A stretch of DNA of 64,000 nucleotides from Bacteroidetes bacterium UBA1935 (GTDB taxonomy: Bacteria; Bacteroidota; Bacteroidia; Chitinophagales; Chitinophagaceae), in the NCBI GenBank assembly GCA_002337045.1, contig DDFF01000004.1, positions 46,614 to 110,613 on the forward strand. Reading direction: 5' to 3'. The translations under genes were made by a program, and so were the position numbers. Numbering within the stretch: position 1 is the stretch's first letter; every line of letters begins with the position of its first letter. The notes beneath the pieces were generated by a model. That model was given only the letters and a program-made list of their open reading frames with translations. It was not told where the DNA came from and searched no databases. Positions 52,095-61,305 of the stretch are shown here, piece after piece.

Positions 52095-54068
52095 ATGAAA
52101 CATTACAAATTAATGCTTTGTGCATTAGGGGCAGTTATTGCCGGACAAAGCTGTAAAATGAAAGATACGGGAAATGTTGTTCAGGGAGATGCAGCATCCA
52201 AAGTATATGTAGCTCCCGGCAAGTATGATGAGTTCTACAATTTTGTATCTGGTGGTTTTAGCGGGCAGGTATCTGTATATGGTATTCCTTCCGGCAGGTT
52301 GTTGAAAGTAATCCCGGTTTTTTCTGTAAACCCGGAAAATGGTTATGGTTTCAGTGAAGAAACGAAACCGATGCTGAACACTACTGCCGGTTTTGTGCCG
52401 TGGGATGATGAACACCATCTTGCGTTATCGCAAACGAATGGCGAACATGATGGACGTTGGATATTTGCCAATGCCAACAATACGCCACGTGTAGCACGTA
52501 TCAATCTGGGTACTTTCAAAACGGATGAAATTCTGGAGATACCCAATAGCGGTGGTAACCACTCTTCTCCTTTCATTACAGAGAACACAGAATATGTAAT
52601 TGCTGGTACTCGTTTCAGCGTACCGTTAGGAGAGGCTGACGTACCTATTAGCAGCTTTAAAGAAAATTTTAAAAGTGTAGCCTCATTCATCAATGTAGAT
52701 CAAGGTACCGGTAATATGAAGATTGCATTCCAAATTGCGCTTCCTGGCATGAGCCTCGACTTGTCTCGTGCTGGTAAAGGTCCGTCTCATGGGTGGTTTT
52801 TCTTCTCTACCTACAATACAGAGCAAGCAAATACATTGTTGGAAGTGAATGCTTCTCAAAAAGATAAGGACTTTATAGTAGCTGTAAACTGGAAAAAAGC
52901 TGAAGAGTATGTAAAGGCTGGCAAAGGAACTAAGATGAAAACCCGTTACTATCATAATAAGTGGAATGAAGAAACACATTCTGCTACTTCTGAACTGGAA
53001 CAGGAAGTATTGGTGTTAGACCCTGCAGAGCTGAAAGATATGGTATATATGATACCTTGTCCTAAGTCTCCTCACGGTTGTGACGTAGACCCTTCTGGTG
53101 AATACATAGTAGGTAGTGGTAAGCTGGCTGCTTTGATACCTGTGTTTTCTTTCAACAAGCTGATGAAAGCAATAAATGATAAAACATTTGAAGGAGAGTA
53201 TCAGGGAATTCCTGTGGTGAAATATGAAGCAGCATTGCATGGCGAGGTACAAAAACCAGGCTTAGGTCCATTGCATACAGAGTTTGATGGTAAAGGCAAT
53301 GCATATACTTCATTCTTCCTTTCGTCAGAAGTAGTCAAATGGAGCATTAAAGATGTGAAGGTGTTGGATCGTGTGCCAACCTACTATTCTATTGGCCACC
53401 TTTGTGTGCCTGGTGGCGATACAAGAAAACCTTATGGTAAATACGTGATTGCTTACAATAAAATCACTAAAGATCGTTATCTGCCAACTGGTCCTGAACT
53501 GGCACAGTCTGCACAGCTTTATGACATCAGCGGAGATAAAATGCAGTTGATACTCGACTTCCCGACAATCGGTGAGCCTCACTATGCTCAGGCTATAGAC
53601 GCTAAGGTGATAAAAGATAGGAGTGTCAAAATATTTGACATTAATAAAAATAAACACCAGTACGTTGCAATGGGCGAAAAAGAAACCAAAGTGGTGCGCA
53701 ATGGCAACAGGGTGGATATTTATATGACTGCGATACGCTCTCACCTGACACCGGATAATATTGAAGGTGTGTTTGTAGGAGATGAGGTATATTTCCACGT
53801 TACAAACTTGGAGCAAGATTGGGATGTACCACATGGTTTCGCAATCAAGCATGCTGCGAATGCAGAACTGCTGATAATGCCTGGCGAAACGTCTACACTT
53901 AAATTTGTACCGGATAGAACAGGTATATATCCTTTCTATTGCACAGACTTCTGTTCTGCACTACATCAGGAAATGCAGGGCTACCTGAGGGTTTCTCCTA
54001 AAGGAAGTAATGTGCCACTGAAATATGGTATAGGTGATACTGCTCCTAAAGCAGTAGCCGCAAAATAA
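52095..54068 (+). CDS. nosZ: Nitrous-oxide reductase, clade II (Sec-dependent)
   Basis: 657 residues. The N-terminus is a Sec or lipoprotein-like signal (YKLMLCALGAVIAGQSC) rather than a Tat signal, typical of clade II. The propeller contributes the CuZ histidines in motifs such as NGEHDGRWIFANANN, GGNHSSPFI, GPSHGWFFFSTYN, KSPHGCDVDPSGEYI, LGPLHTEFDGKGNAYTS, SIGHLCVPGGDTRKPYGKY and GEPHYAQAI. The C-terminal cupredoxin has the CuA site FYCTDFCSALHQEMQG (C-x3-C-x3-H-x2-M). It reduces N2O to N2 in the periplasm. It is followed by the accessory genes needed for copper-site assembly. Confidence 0.97.
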   Translation: MKHYKLMLCALGAVIAGQSCKMKDTGNVVQGDAASKVYVAPGKYDEFYNFVSGGFSGQVSVYGIPSGRLLKVIPVFSVNPENGYGFSEETKPMLNTTAGFVPWDDEHHLALSQTNGEHDGRWIFANANNTPRVARINLGTFKTDEILEIPNSGGNHSSPFITENTEYVIAGTRFSVPLGEADVPISSFKENFKSVASFINVDQGTGNMKIAFQIALPGMSLDLSRAGKGPSHGWFFFSTYNTEQANTLLEVNASQKDKDFIVAVNWKKAEEYVKAGKGTKMKTRYYHNKWNEETHSATSELEQEVLVLDPAELKDMVYMIPCPKSPHGCDVDPSGEYIVGSGKLAALIPVFSFNKLMKAINDKTFEGEYQGIPVVKYEAALHGEVQKPGLGPLHTEFDGKGNAYTSFFLSSEVVKWSIKDVKVLDRVPTYYSIGHLCVPGGDTRKPYGKYVIAYNKITKDRYLPTGPELAQSAQLYDISGDKMQLILDFPTIGEPHYAQAIDAKVIKDRSVKIFDINKNKHQYVAMGEKETKVVRNGNRVDIYMTAIRSHLTPDNIEGVFVGDEVYFHVTNLEQDWDVPHGFAIKHAANAELLIMPGETSTLKFVPDRTGIYPFYCTDFCSALHQEMQGYLRVSPKGSNVPLKYGIGDTAPKAVAAK

Positions 54069-54122
54069 TTTCACAATGGCAGTGCATCGTATCCCGATGT
54101 ACTGCCATAATTGTTTTTAATT

Positions 54123-54704
54123 ATGAAAAAGTTGACAACACCGGGAAGGTATAGTGTATTGTTGGTGATAATATTTCTTGCTACACTTTGGTTTTTCCCT
54201 ATGTGGCGTATAGACTTAAAAGCACCCCAATATCCTGGTGGGCTTACCATGACGATATGGATAAATGATGTGAAAGATGATGTAGATGTGATTAATGGAT
54301 TGAATCACTATATAGGCATGAAAACAATACACAAAGAAGATTTTAAAGAGTTTGTATACTTGCCGGCTACTATTATATCCTTTATCGTGTTAGGTATTCT
54401 TGTTTTCTTTTGGAACAGAAAGACAGGTTATTATATATGGACAGGCATATTTACGGCAATAGGCCTCATGTCGTTCTATGATTTCTATAAATGGGAGTAT
54501 GATTATGGCCATAACCTTGACCCAACAGCACCGATACAAGTGCCCGGAATGTCCTATCAGCCACCATTAATAGGGTATAAAAAACTGTTGAACTTTGAAG
54601 TGTTATCTCAGCCACACGTAGCCGGATGGTTATTTATACTTTCCGGTGTAGTATTGGTGTCTATAACGTTCTATGAATGGAAACAATCAAAAAAAATGGT
54701 ATGA
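54123..54704 (+). CDS. nos-cluster integral membrane protein
   Basis: 193 residues from the ATG at 54123 (MKKLTTPGRYSVLLVIIF). Four hydrophobic segments: about 12-28, 83-100, 105-122 and 166-184. The periplasmic stretch contains WRIDLKAPQYPGGLTM, DVDVINGLNHYIGMKTIH and YDFYKWEYDYGHNLDPTAPI. These conserved-looking elements are found in the membrane protein between nosZ and nosL in clade II clusters. It may take part in electron or copper supply; function is not established. It overlaps nosL by ATGA. Confidence 0.75.
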   Translation: MKKLTTPGRYSVLLVIIFLATLWFFPMWRIDLKAPQYPGGLTMTIWINDVKDDVDVINGLNHYIGMKTIHKEDFKEFVYLPATIISFIVLGILVFFWNRKTGYYIWTGIFTAIGLMSFYDFYKWEYDYGHNLDPTAPIQVPGMSYQPPLIGYKKLLNFEVLSQPHVAGWLFILSGVVLVSITFYEWKQSKKMV

Positions 54705-55123
54705 AACAATGCGGATTGATAGTGGTTTGTATATTGCTGCTTTGCGGCTGCAAACCTCAGTTTGAAAAAATAGATTATGGAAAGGAAAGTTGCAGCCATT
54801 GTAAAATGACAATAGTTGATAAGCGATTTGCTGCAGAGATGATAACATCAAAAGGGCGTGCACATAAGTTTGATGATGTTCTTTGTATGAAACAGTATGC
54901 AGACTATTATACCGAACAGAGTAAAGATGCAATGTACTTTGTTGCAGTCTGCAATAGCAATAACGAAGAGTTTACAGATGCAACCAAGGCATTGTATTTG
55001 CAACATCAGGCTTTTAAAAGTCCGATGAACGGAAATTATGGTGCGTTTTCCAGCACAGAAAGTGCAGCTGCAACCGTTAAAGAATTAAATACGCAACCCG
55101 TTTCGTGGAGCGATATTAAATAA
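54701..55123 (+). CDS. nosL: NosL, copper chaperone lipoprotein for nitrous-oxide reductase
   Basis: 140 residues from the ATG at 54701, which overlaps the previous stop (ATGA); an in-frame ATG at 54677 is possible but longer. Lipobox LLLCGCKPQ, then the NosL metal motif ESCSHCKMTIVDKRFAAEMI (C-x2-C-x-M), and RAHKFDDVLCM. NosL delivers copper for NosZ maturation at the outer face of the membrane. NosD starts 4 nt downstream. Confidence 0.93.
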   Translation: MKQCGLIVVCILLLCGCKPQFEKIDYGKESCSHCKMTIVDKRFAAEMITSKGRAHKFDDVLCMKQYADYYTEQSKDAMYFVAVCNSNNEEFTDATKALYLQHQAFKSPMNGNYGAFSSTESAAATVKELNTQPVSWSDIK

Positions 55124-55127
55124 CTGC

Positions 55128-56363
55128 ATGCCCAGGCTCATTATAACTATACTATTCATTTTTTTCGCGTACAATGGCAATGCGAAAACTATCGTCGTAC
55201 GTGCAGATAAAGCAAATGCAATAAAAAATGCACTCGCTTACTGCACAGATGGAGATACCGTGTCTATTGAAAAGGGCTTGTATAAAGAACAAGATATCCT
55301 TGTTTCAAAACGCATTACTATACTTGGTAAGGACTACCCGGTTATTGATGGGGTAAAGAAAGGACAGCTTATAGTTGTGGTAAGAGACTCAGTAATAATA
55401 TCAGGCCTGCAGCTACAAAATACCGGTCGGTCCAGTATGACAGATATGGCAGCAATACGTTTGCAAAATGTGAAAAGTGTATCTGTTATTAACAACAAGC
55501 TTGTAAATAATACTTACGGGGTGTATCTGCAGAATAGCCACTACTGCCTCGTTTACAAAAATACAATCAGGGCAGATGCTCAGGATGAACTGAATAGCGG
55601 AAACGGTATACATGCTTGGAAATCTACACACCTGTTACTTCAAAGTAATAATATCAGCGGTCATAGAGATGGTATTTATTTCGAGTTTGTAACTGATTCA
55701 AGAATTCTTAATAATACCTCTACTGAAAATATTCGATACGGGTTGCATTTTATGTTTTCGCACAAGGATGTATATACGCGCAATAGTTTTATTAATAACG
55801 GCTCAGGTGTAGCAGTTATGTACTCTAAACAGGTAGAGATGTACTACAATACATTCAGGCACAACTGGGGCGATGCTTCGTACGCTATTCTGTTGAAAGA
55901 AATTGCTGATAGTAAGATAGAACACAATCTGTTTGATAAAAATACGGTTGGCATATACATGGAAGGTACAAGCCGTATACAAGTATTGTATAATGAGTTT
56001 GTTGAAAATGGTTGGGCAATGAGGGTACAGTCTAGCTGCGATAATAATGTGTTTGAAAAAAATAATTTTCTTTCAAACTCTTTTGATGTAGCAACGAATG
56101 GTACCATGATGCTGAATACTTTCAACAACAACTATTGGGACAAATACGATGGCTACGATCTTGATAAAAACAAGGTGGGCGATGTGCCTTACTATCCTGT
56201 AAGTATGTATTCTGTAGTTACCGAACGTGTGCCAACTGCCATGATACTGTACAGAAGTTTCCTTACAGATATTATGAACAGGGTAGAGAAGGTAATGCCC
56301 AGTATTGTACCCGATAAGTTGAAAGATGATAACCCATTGATGAAAAGCCTGAAATTACGATGA
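55128..56363 (+). CDS. nosD: NosD, parallel beta-helix maturation protein for NosZ
   Basis: 411 residues. Signal peptide (IITILFIFFAYNGNAKT), then right-handed beta-helix repeats of the CASH/NosD type (IRLQNVKSVSVINNKLVNNT, GVYLQNSHYCLVYKNTIRAD, GIYMEGTSRIQVLYNEFVEN) and the typical C-terminal FNNNYWDKYDGYDLDKNKVG. NosD works with the NosFY ABC transporter in assembling the CuZ sulfur/copper centre. It overlaps nosF by ATGA. Confidence 0.95.
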   Translation: MPRLIITILFIFFAYNGNAKTIVVRADKANAIKNALAYCTDGDTVSIEKGLYKEQDILVSKRITILGKDYPVIDGVKKGQLIVVVRDSVIISGLQLQNTGRSSMTDMAAIRLQNVKSVSVINNKLVNNTYGVYLQNSHYCLVYKNTIRADAQDELNSGNGIHAWKSTHLLLQSNNISGHRDGIYFEFVTDSRILNNTSTENIRYGLHFMFSHKDVYTRNSFINNGSGVAVMYSKQVEMYYNTFRHNWGDASYAILLKEIADSKIEHNLFDKNTVGIYMEGTSRIQVLYNEFVENGWAMRVQSSCDNNVFEKNNFLSNSFDVATNGTMMLNTFNNNYWDKYDGYDLDKNKVGDVPYYPVSMYSVVTERVPTAMILYRSFLTDIMNRVEKVMPSIVPDKLKDDNPLMKSLKLR

Positions 56364-57085
56364 TACATATAAATGCACTGACTAAATCTTTTGGCAGTTT
56401 TAAAGCACTGGATAATATAAGTCTCAATTTTGCTAAAGGGCGTACAGTTTCTTTATTAGGACCCAATGGCTCGGGCAAAACCACGCTAATAAAATCTATT
56501 TTGGGTTTGGTGATTCCTGACAAAGGAACCATATCTATAAACGATAAACAAATCGGGAATGATTGGCAATATCGTTCTCATATCGGGTATATGCCACAGA
56601 TAGGCAGGTACCCTGAAAATATGACCATAGGGCAGGTCATCAAAATGATAAAAGACATCCGAAAGGATAATGTACAATATGATGAAGAGCTGATAACACA
56701 ATTAGGTGTAGATAAGATTAGTTCAAAAACCATGCGTAGTCTTTCGGGCGGTACCAGGCAGAAGGTTAGTGCATGCCTGGCATTTCTTTTTTCTCCCGGT
56801 ATCCTTATTCTCGATGAGCCAACTGCAGGCCTTGACCCTTTGGCAAGCGAAATCCTAAAAGATAAAATAATACAGGAATGTAATAAAGGCAAACTTGTAT
56901 TAATAACATCACATATCCTCAGCGATTTGGATGGTATTACCAACGATGTGGTTTATCTGCAAGATGGTAAGCTGATATTTTATAAGTCTGTTGACGAATT
57001 GCAGCATATGACAAGTGAAACAAAGCTGAACAAAATGATTGCCAGTGTAATGAGAAACGAACATACTAAAACTGCCGATATATGA
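56360..57085 (+). CDS. nosF: NosF, ABC transporter ATPase for NosZ maturation
   Basis: 241 residues. Walker A SLLGPNGSGKTTLIKS (about 33-48), Q-loop GYMPQIGRYPENM, signature SLSGGTRQKVSACLAF, Walker B ILILDEPTAGLDP and H-loop LITSHILSDLD. All are intact, so it should be an active ATPase. ATGA overlaps on both sides tie it to nosD and nosY. It energises the NosY permease. Confidence 0.95.
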   Translation: MIHINALTKSFGSFKALDNISLNFAKGRTVSLLGPNGSGKTTLIKSILGLVIPDKGTISINDKQIGNDWQYRSHIGYMPQIGRYPENMTIGQVIKMIKDIRKDNVQYDEELITQLGVDKISSKTMRSLSGGTRQKVSACLAFLFSPGILILDEPTAGLDPLASEILKDKIIQECNKGKLVLITSHILSDLDGITNDVVYLQDGKLIFYKSVDELQHMTSETKLNKMIASVMRNEHTKTADI

Positions 57086-57849
57086 AGACGATAATGAAAT
57101 ATGTTGTTGCCGATCTGATACGGAATAAGGTAATAGTTGTTTACGCAATCATACTTGCGGTATTGTCCTTTAGTTTGTTGAGCATAGACGAAAACCCTGC
57201 CAAAGGATTGCTTAGTTTATTGAATGTTACATTATTGTTCGTACCGCTTATCAGCATACTGTTTGCGACTATCTATTATTTCAATTCCATAGAGTTTATT
57301 GAACTGCTTTTGGCGCAGCCTGTAAGGAGAAATAAAGTTTTGCTGGCCGAATATGCAGGCCTTACAATCTCACTTTCATTAGCTTACTTGTTAGGGGTAG
57401 GTTTGCCGGTTATGATTATATCCCCAAATCTCGCAGCTATAACATTGTTGTTGAGTGGGTTCTTGCTCACACTTATATTCACAGCCATTGCACTATTGAT
57501 ATTCGTACTGTTCAAGGATAAGACAAAAGGCATAGGTGCAGCTATTGCTGCTGCAATGTTCTTTACACTTTTATTTGACGGACTATTATTGATATTTATT
57601 TACTCATTTAATGAGTATCCGATTGATAAAGCGGTGTTAGGGATAACAGCTTTCAATCCTGTGGATCTTGCTCGTATCCTCATGTTATTGCAATTGGACG
57701 TGGCTGTATTGATGGGATATTCCGGTGCATTGTTCAAAAAGTTCTTAGGTACCGGTACTGGTAGCGTGTACGTTGTTATTTGTATGCTGTTCTGGGTGTT
57801 GCTTCCATTGTTGTTGTCGGTCAGGGTATTTCGGAAAAAAGATTTATAG
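57082..57849 (+). CDS. nosY: NosY, ABC transporter permease for NosZ maturation
   Basis: 255 residues with six hydrophobic segments (about 15-35, 53-72, 95-115, 120-140, 150-172, 226-246). It contains the family motif EFIELLLAQPVRRNKVLLAEY and FNPVDLARILMLLQLDVAVLMGYS-like C-terminal region (about 193-215). It is the last gene of the nos operon, overlapping nosF by 4 nt and followed 1 nt later by a strong hairpin. Confidence 0.92.
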   Translation: MKTIMKYVVADLIRNKVIVVYAIILAVLSFSLLSIDENPAKGLLSLLNVTLLFVPLISILFATIYYFNSIEFIELLLAQPVRRNKVLLAEYAGLTISLSLAYLLGVGLPVMIISPNLAAITLLLSGFLLTLIFTAIALLIFVLFKDKTKGIGAAIAAAMFFTLLFDGLLLIFIYSFNEYPIDKAVLGITAFNPVDLARILMLLQLDVAVLMGYSGALFKKFLGTGTGSVYVVICMLFWVLLPLLLSVRVFRKKDL

Positions 57850-57850
57850 C

Positions 57851-57880
57851 AAGAGGGAGAGGTGAAAACCTCTCCCTCTT
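57851..57880. terminator. Bidirectional terminator between nos operon and ric
   Basis: AAGAGGGAGAGG (57851-57862) pairs perfectly with CCTCTCCCTCTT (57869-57880) across a 6-nt loop; the flanks give T's on both strands. It separates convergent nosY and ric. Confidence 0.85.
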
Positions 57881-57894
57881 TATTATGAGTAACA

Positions 57895-58824
57895 CTATAT
57901 CTTACTTTCAACTTCCAATGCTTTCGGAAACAGTATGTTATTCTCAAGATGGATGTGCTGAAAGAGGTCGTTCTCAAATTCCTGTAGTTTATGCAGGTAA
58001 AGCCTATGGCTGTTGCAAGCATCCTCAGGTGCTACATAGTTATTGGTTAGCATTTTAATGTCTCTTAATAGTTCTCCTGCCAGGTCGTGATCTTGCTCCA
58101 TAACCCATATCGGATTTTGTACACTGTTAAAACCTCCTGCCTTCATCTGCGATGCTTCCATTTGTTTGATGTACGGGAAGAGTATTACCTCTTCTTTCTT
58201 CATATGTGTATCCAGTTCATTTAAGAGTAGAAGTACTTTATCGTGAACCGTTTTCAGATATGGGTACTTTTCTATGTGTTTGGTACTTACTTTCTCTGAT
58301 AGTTCTTTTATAAGCGGTGCATTCGTTCTCACGTATTCATGATGTTGATTCACTATAAAGTCTGCAAGAAAGCCGGCATTCCAACTTTTAAAATCAAGGT
58401 TTTGTGTATCGGTTTGTGTTGGTTCTTCTAATAGTTCTGTAACTGTTATTTCAGATAGCCCTTTTTCTTTGCAGGCTTGAGCCAGTGTTTTCTTGCCACC
58501 ACAACAAAAATCTATTCCAAGTTTTTTAAACACCTCGGCTTTTCTGATGTCGCCACGTACTATTTCTCCAATCGTTTCTTCCCCGTTTGTGGTTTCGTTT
58601 TTCTTTATCTGTACCTCCCATATCTCTGGACCTTTTTTCAGGTATTGCCATGTAAAACAATTACCTCTCAACCCCATCAGCTGATAATATACAGGCTTAG
58701 GATCGTGGTCATTATGTAAGATGACAGAAGCGCCTGGGGCAATTTTGTCAAATGCATTGAAGATAGATGGGTGCTTATCTGCTGGCGCCATCGTTGTTAC
58801 ATCAATAAAAATGGTTGAATCCAT
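57895..58824 (-). CDS. ric: DUF2249-RIC fusion: di-iron repair of Fe-S clusters (ScdA/YtfE type)
   Basis: 309 residues. Residues 1-75 are a DUF2249 domain (FIDVTTMAPADKHPSIFNAF, YQLMGLRGNCFTWQYLKKGP). Residues 82-125 are the ScdA N-domain with GIDFCCGGKKTLAQACKEKG. The remainder is a hemerythrin-like four-helix domain with the expected ligands (NQHHEYV, KTVHDKVLLLLNELDTHMKK, EEVILFPYIK, EQDHDLAGE, FQHIHLENNILFP). RIC proteins repair Fe-S clusters after nitrosative or oxidative damage. It is downstream of the polytopic membrane gene (30-nt gap), in a block that also contains norCB and a hemerythrin gene. Confidence 0.93.
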   Translation of the reverse strand: MDSTIFIDVTTMAPADKHPSIFNAFDKIAPGASVILHNDHDPKPVYYQLMGLRGNCFTWQYLKKGPEIWEVQIKKNETTNGEETIGEIVRGDIRKAEVFKKLGIDFCCGGKKTLAQACKEKGLSEITVTELLEEPTQTDTQNLDFKSWNAGFLADFIVNQHHEYVRTNAPLIKELSEKVSTKHIEKYPYLKTVHDKVLLLLNELDTHMKKEEVILFPYIKQMEASQMKAGGFNSVQNPIWVMEQDHDLAGELLRDIKMLTNNYVAPEDACNSHRLYLHKLQEFENDLFQHIHLENNILFPKALEVESKI

Positions 58825-58854
58825 ATTTTTAAAATTTATTGCTTTTATAATTGA

Positions 58855-60102
58855 TTAATGAAATGTTGCGTTGTATTTACTGTACTGTGTTTTCAAATGA
58901 CTTGCTACTATCAGTATGCTTCCCATTACCAGCACAATAGCTGCATACCACAGCATTTGGGGGAATAACCTGCTGTTGGTCATAAACATTATTTCCAGCC
59001 CCTGTGTCATTAGCAGCAATTCATTTGCAAGTACACCTGTTACGAATATTGCTAATGAAACAGAGGCGAGTTTTGTATTCCCTAAATATCCAAGCTGTAG
59101 AAAATGGGCGAGCAGATAAAATGTTACAAAGCCTAATAGCACTAAATGAAGAAAACCTATTATGACTGGCCTGTTATTAAATACTTGGTCACCTATAGTC
59201 GGGAATATTGTGAGGCTTTGTAGTGTGAGCTTAAGTATTAATGCTACAATAGATAATGCTAGTACTACTCTGTATGGTGTTGTCTCTTTAACGACAAATA
59301 GCTTGATGCCCTTTGTAAGTGGCAGAAACAAGATTACAGATAGAATGAGCAGTATGCTGCCTGCAACGGCTACGATACGTACATATGTAGTAGGGTAATG
59401 CCACAGGTAGCATAAGAATAATGAAGGGATTACTGTTGCATTTACTATTGTCAAGAAGCGTTTAGCTCTATGCTTGTCTGCAAGTAAACTGTTCTTCATT
59501 ATCTTATTGAATAAGAGAGCAAGAATAGCTAATGTAAAGAAGCCATTATACTGCAAATGCAGATAGGTATATACAGCATCTTTATACAGAATGACATTTC
59601 CGGATTTCGTTGCCAGCAGATAGGCAAGTGTGTATGGACCAATAGATGATAACGACATATATATTAGTGACCATATTGCCGTCTGTTTAATAATTGGTTC
59701 TGCTTCTGTCTTTTGAAGCGCTTTCAAAAACACCCACGTATAGTAATAAGATATAGAAATGAAAAGGGTTGAAAATACGATAGAGAAAAGCCCATATCCC
59801 TGTAGCAAAAAGCTTATCAACACTCCCCAGGCATTGATGTTTACGAGCAGTAAAATTCGATTCATTCTTGCATCTATACCTTGCAAAAGTTCTGTAGAGA
59901 GTAGTACAAATAATGCCAAGCTTACCCATCCACCAAAGGCAAAGTGAGAATGTGCATGTAATACATGCTTAAAATCTAGGAAGGGAATATTGAATAGTAT
60001 CTTGCTACGTAGCGTAAAGCCAAGTATGGCTACTATGCTCAGGTTTATTAGAGTGATGCCAATCCATTTTTGTTTTTTTGAGGCTGAATTAATAAAAGAC
60101 AT
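58855..60102 (-). CDS. Polytopic membrane protein, heme-copper-oxidase- or NnrS-like
   Basis: 415 residues with about 12 hydrophobic segments. Conserved-looking histidines occur in membrane segments: FKHVLHAHSHFAFGGW near residue 45-60, AVYTYLHLQYNGFFTLAI near 190, and PVIIGFLHLVLLGFVTFYLL near 325. The HAHSHFAFGGW segment recalls heme-binding helices of heme-copper oxidases and NnrS. There is no full set of HCO copper ligands that I can identify. It is in one unit with ric and lies beside an NO-related Rrf2 regulator, suggesting a heme protein of NO metabolism or sensing. Confidence 0.65.
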   Translation of the reverse strand: MSFINSASKKQKWIGITLINLSIVAILGFTLRSKILFNIPFLDFKHVLHAHSHFAFGGWVSLALFVLLSTELLQGIDARMNRILLLVNINAWGVLISFLLQGYGLFSIVFSTLFISISYYYTWVFLKALQKTEAEPIIKQTAIWSLIYMSLSSIGPYTLAYLLATKSGNVILYKDAVYTYLHLQYNGFFTLAILALLFNKIMKNSLLADKHRAKRFLTIVNATVIPSLFLCYLWHYPTTYVRIVAVAGSILLILSVILFLPLTKGIKLFVVKETTPYRVVLALSIVALILKLTLQSLTIFPTIGDQVFNNRPVIIGFLHLVLLGFVTFYLLAHFLQLGYLGNTKLASVSLAIFVTGVLANELLLMTQGLEIMFMTNSRLFPQMLWYAAIVLVMGSILIVASHLKTQYSKYNATFH

Positions 60103-60107
60103 TTTTA

Positions 60108-60120
60108 TCCTTAATTAAGA
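60108..60120. promoter_or_regulatory. TCCTTAATTAAGA palindrome before the membrane protein gene
   Basis: TCTTAATTAAGGA-type near-palindrome 6-18 bp upstream of the membrane-protein ATG (60102). The half TCCTTAAT also forms the right arm of the inverted repeat at 63559-63582 upstream of norC. It may be a recognition site of the neighbouring Rrf2 regulator; this is a suggestion only. Confidence 0.3.
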
Positions 60121-60129
60121 TAATTTTTT

Positions 60130-60570
60130 TTAAACTCTTATTCTTTTAAGAACTGACTTGCCTTTTTTCAGGCTTTGGCCCAGCTCTCCGATTGTTGTTC
60201 CTTCCAGCATCTTTTTCAAATCGGTTCTTATAGCTTTGAATTTGTTGTGGAGTGGGCAGGGGTTTGTTTCAGAACACTGCTTCAACCCCAGCCCGCACCC
60301 TGTAAATATTGCTTTTCCATCTATGGCCGTTACTACATCTATCAGTTTCAAATCCAATTGATATTCATCCAGAAAGAAACCGCCATTTACACCCTTCTGA
60401 GAATTTACTATTCTGTTACGACTGAGTATTTGTAATATCTTGGCTGTAAAATGTGCTGGAGCTTCTATGTTTTCGCATATTTCAGTAATGCCTACCTTTT
60501 TCCCTTTTTCGTTTTCAGATGCTATATAGATAATTGCCCTGATGCCGTATTCACAAGATTTTGAAAACAT
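60130..60570 (-). CDS. Rrf2-family transcriptional regulator (NsrR/IscR-like)
   Basis: 146 residues from the ATG at 60570 (MFSKSCEYGIRAIIYIA), the normal Rrf2 start; the longer open frame is ignored. Winged-helix part: VGITEICENIEAPAHFTAKI and LSRNRIVNSQKGVNGGFFLD. Cluster-binding segment: FTGCGLGLKQCSETNPCPLH, three Cys in the C-x6-C-x5-C arrangement typical of [Fe-S] Rrf2 sensors. It sits between the ric unit and the fasciclin gene, so an NO-sensing role like NsrR is likely. Confidence 0.9.
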   Translation of the reverse strand: MFSKSCEYGIRAIIYIASENEKGKKVGITEICENIEAPAHFTAKILQILSRNRIVNSQKGVNGGFFLDEYQLDLKLIDVVTAIDGKAIFTGCGLGLKQCSETNPCPLHNKFKAIRTDLKKMLEGTTIGELGQSLKKGKSVLKRIRV

Positions 60571-60650
60571 TTTGTAATTGGTTGACTGATTATTAATTCT
60601 GTACGAAAATAACGATATGAATAGTAAGTAGTTCAAAATAGATTATAGAA

Positions 60651-61205
60651 CTATTTCTTAGGTGGTAATAGTACTTCATCAATCACATATATCAGGCCAT
60701 TGGATGCCGGTATTGCTGCTAAGATGTTAGCAGTCCCATTAATTTTTACTTTGCCGTCTTTTTTGCTGATAGTGATGTTTTGAGAATTCACCTGGCCAAT
60801 TACTTGCCCATCCTGGAACATATCCTCTTTATAAATACCAACCGATACATGGTATTGCAGTATATCTGCTAAAGCATCTTTCTGGTCCGGTTTCATTAAA
60901 CCATCAACAGTACCTGCCGGCAATTTGCTAAACGCTTCGTTTGTGGGGGCAAAAACAGTGTACGGACCAGTTTTGCGTAGTGGCTCAACTAAATCGGCAT
61001 TTTTTACAGCAGCTACCAAAGTGCTATGGTCTTTGCTGCCCATGGCAACCTGCACCACATCGTGTTGAGAAACATTGTCCTCTGCAGCAGGTACAGTAGA
61101 TGCTAAAGCAGGCTCGGAACCTGAAGTAGTGCTTTGGCGACTATTGTTGTTACAGGCGGTTAATGCTGAAGTAGCCAGCATCATTAGCAGAAATGATTTT
61201 TTCAT
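60651..61205 (-). CDS. Fasciclin-domain lipoprotein
   Basis: 184 residues. Lipoprotein signal (LLMMLATSALTACNNN). One FAS1 domain: STLVAAVKNADLVEPLRKTG, PYTVFAPTNEAFSKLPAGTV, LADILQYHVSVGIY, ITISKKDGKVKINGTANIL, and NGLIYVIDEVLLP at the end. FAS1 proteins mediate surface or matrix adhesion. Its upstream region has the same Crp/Fnr-type site and -7 register as norC, so it belongs to the same regulon despite no obvious metabolic link. Confidence 0.9.
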   Translation of the reverse strand: MKKSFLLMMLATSALTACNNNSRQSTTSGSEPALASTVPAAEDNVSQHDVVQVAMGSKDHSTLVAAVKNADLVEPLRKTGPYTVFAPTNEAFSKLPAGTVDGLMKPDQKDALADILQYHVSVGIYKEDMFQDGQVIGQVNSQNITISKKDGKVKINGTANILAAIPASNGLIYVIDEVLLPPKK

Positions 61206-61241
61206 AACGTTTATTGTTTGATGAAATGAATGAATCTGTTG

Positions 61242-61288
61242 TAAAATTAATCCGCCTCGTCAAGTTAAAATATGACACACATCATATT
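61242..61288 (-). promoter_or_regulatory. Crp/Fnr-like operator and -7 box for the fasciclin gene
   Basis: AATATGA-N6-TCATATT (61269-61288), a perfect 7-bp inverted repeat with core ATGAC-N4-ATCAT read on the plus strand, centre 61278.5. On the minus strand TAATTTTA (61249 down to 61242) begins exactly 29.5 bp from the centre. The geometry is identical to norC. Confidence 0.65.
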
Positions 61289-61305
61289 CAAGATGAAAAT
61301 GTCTT

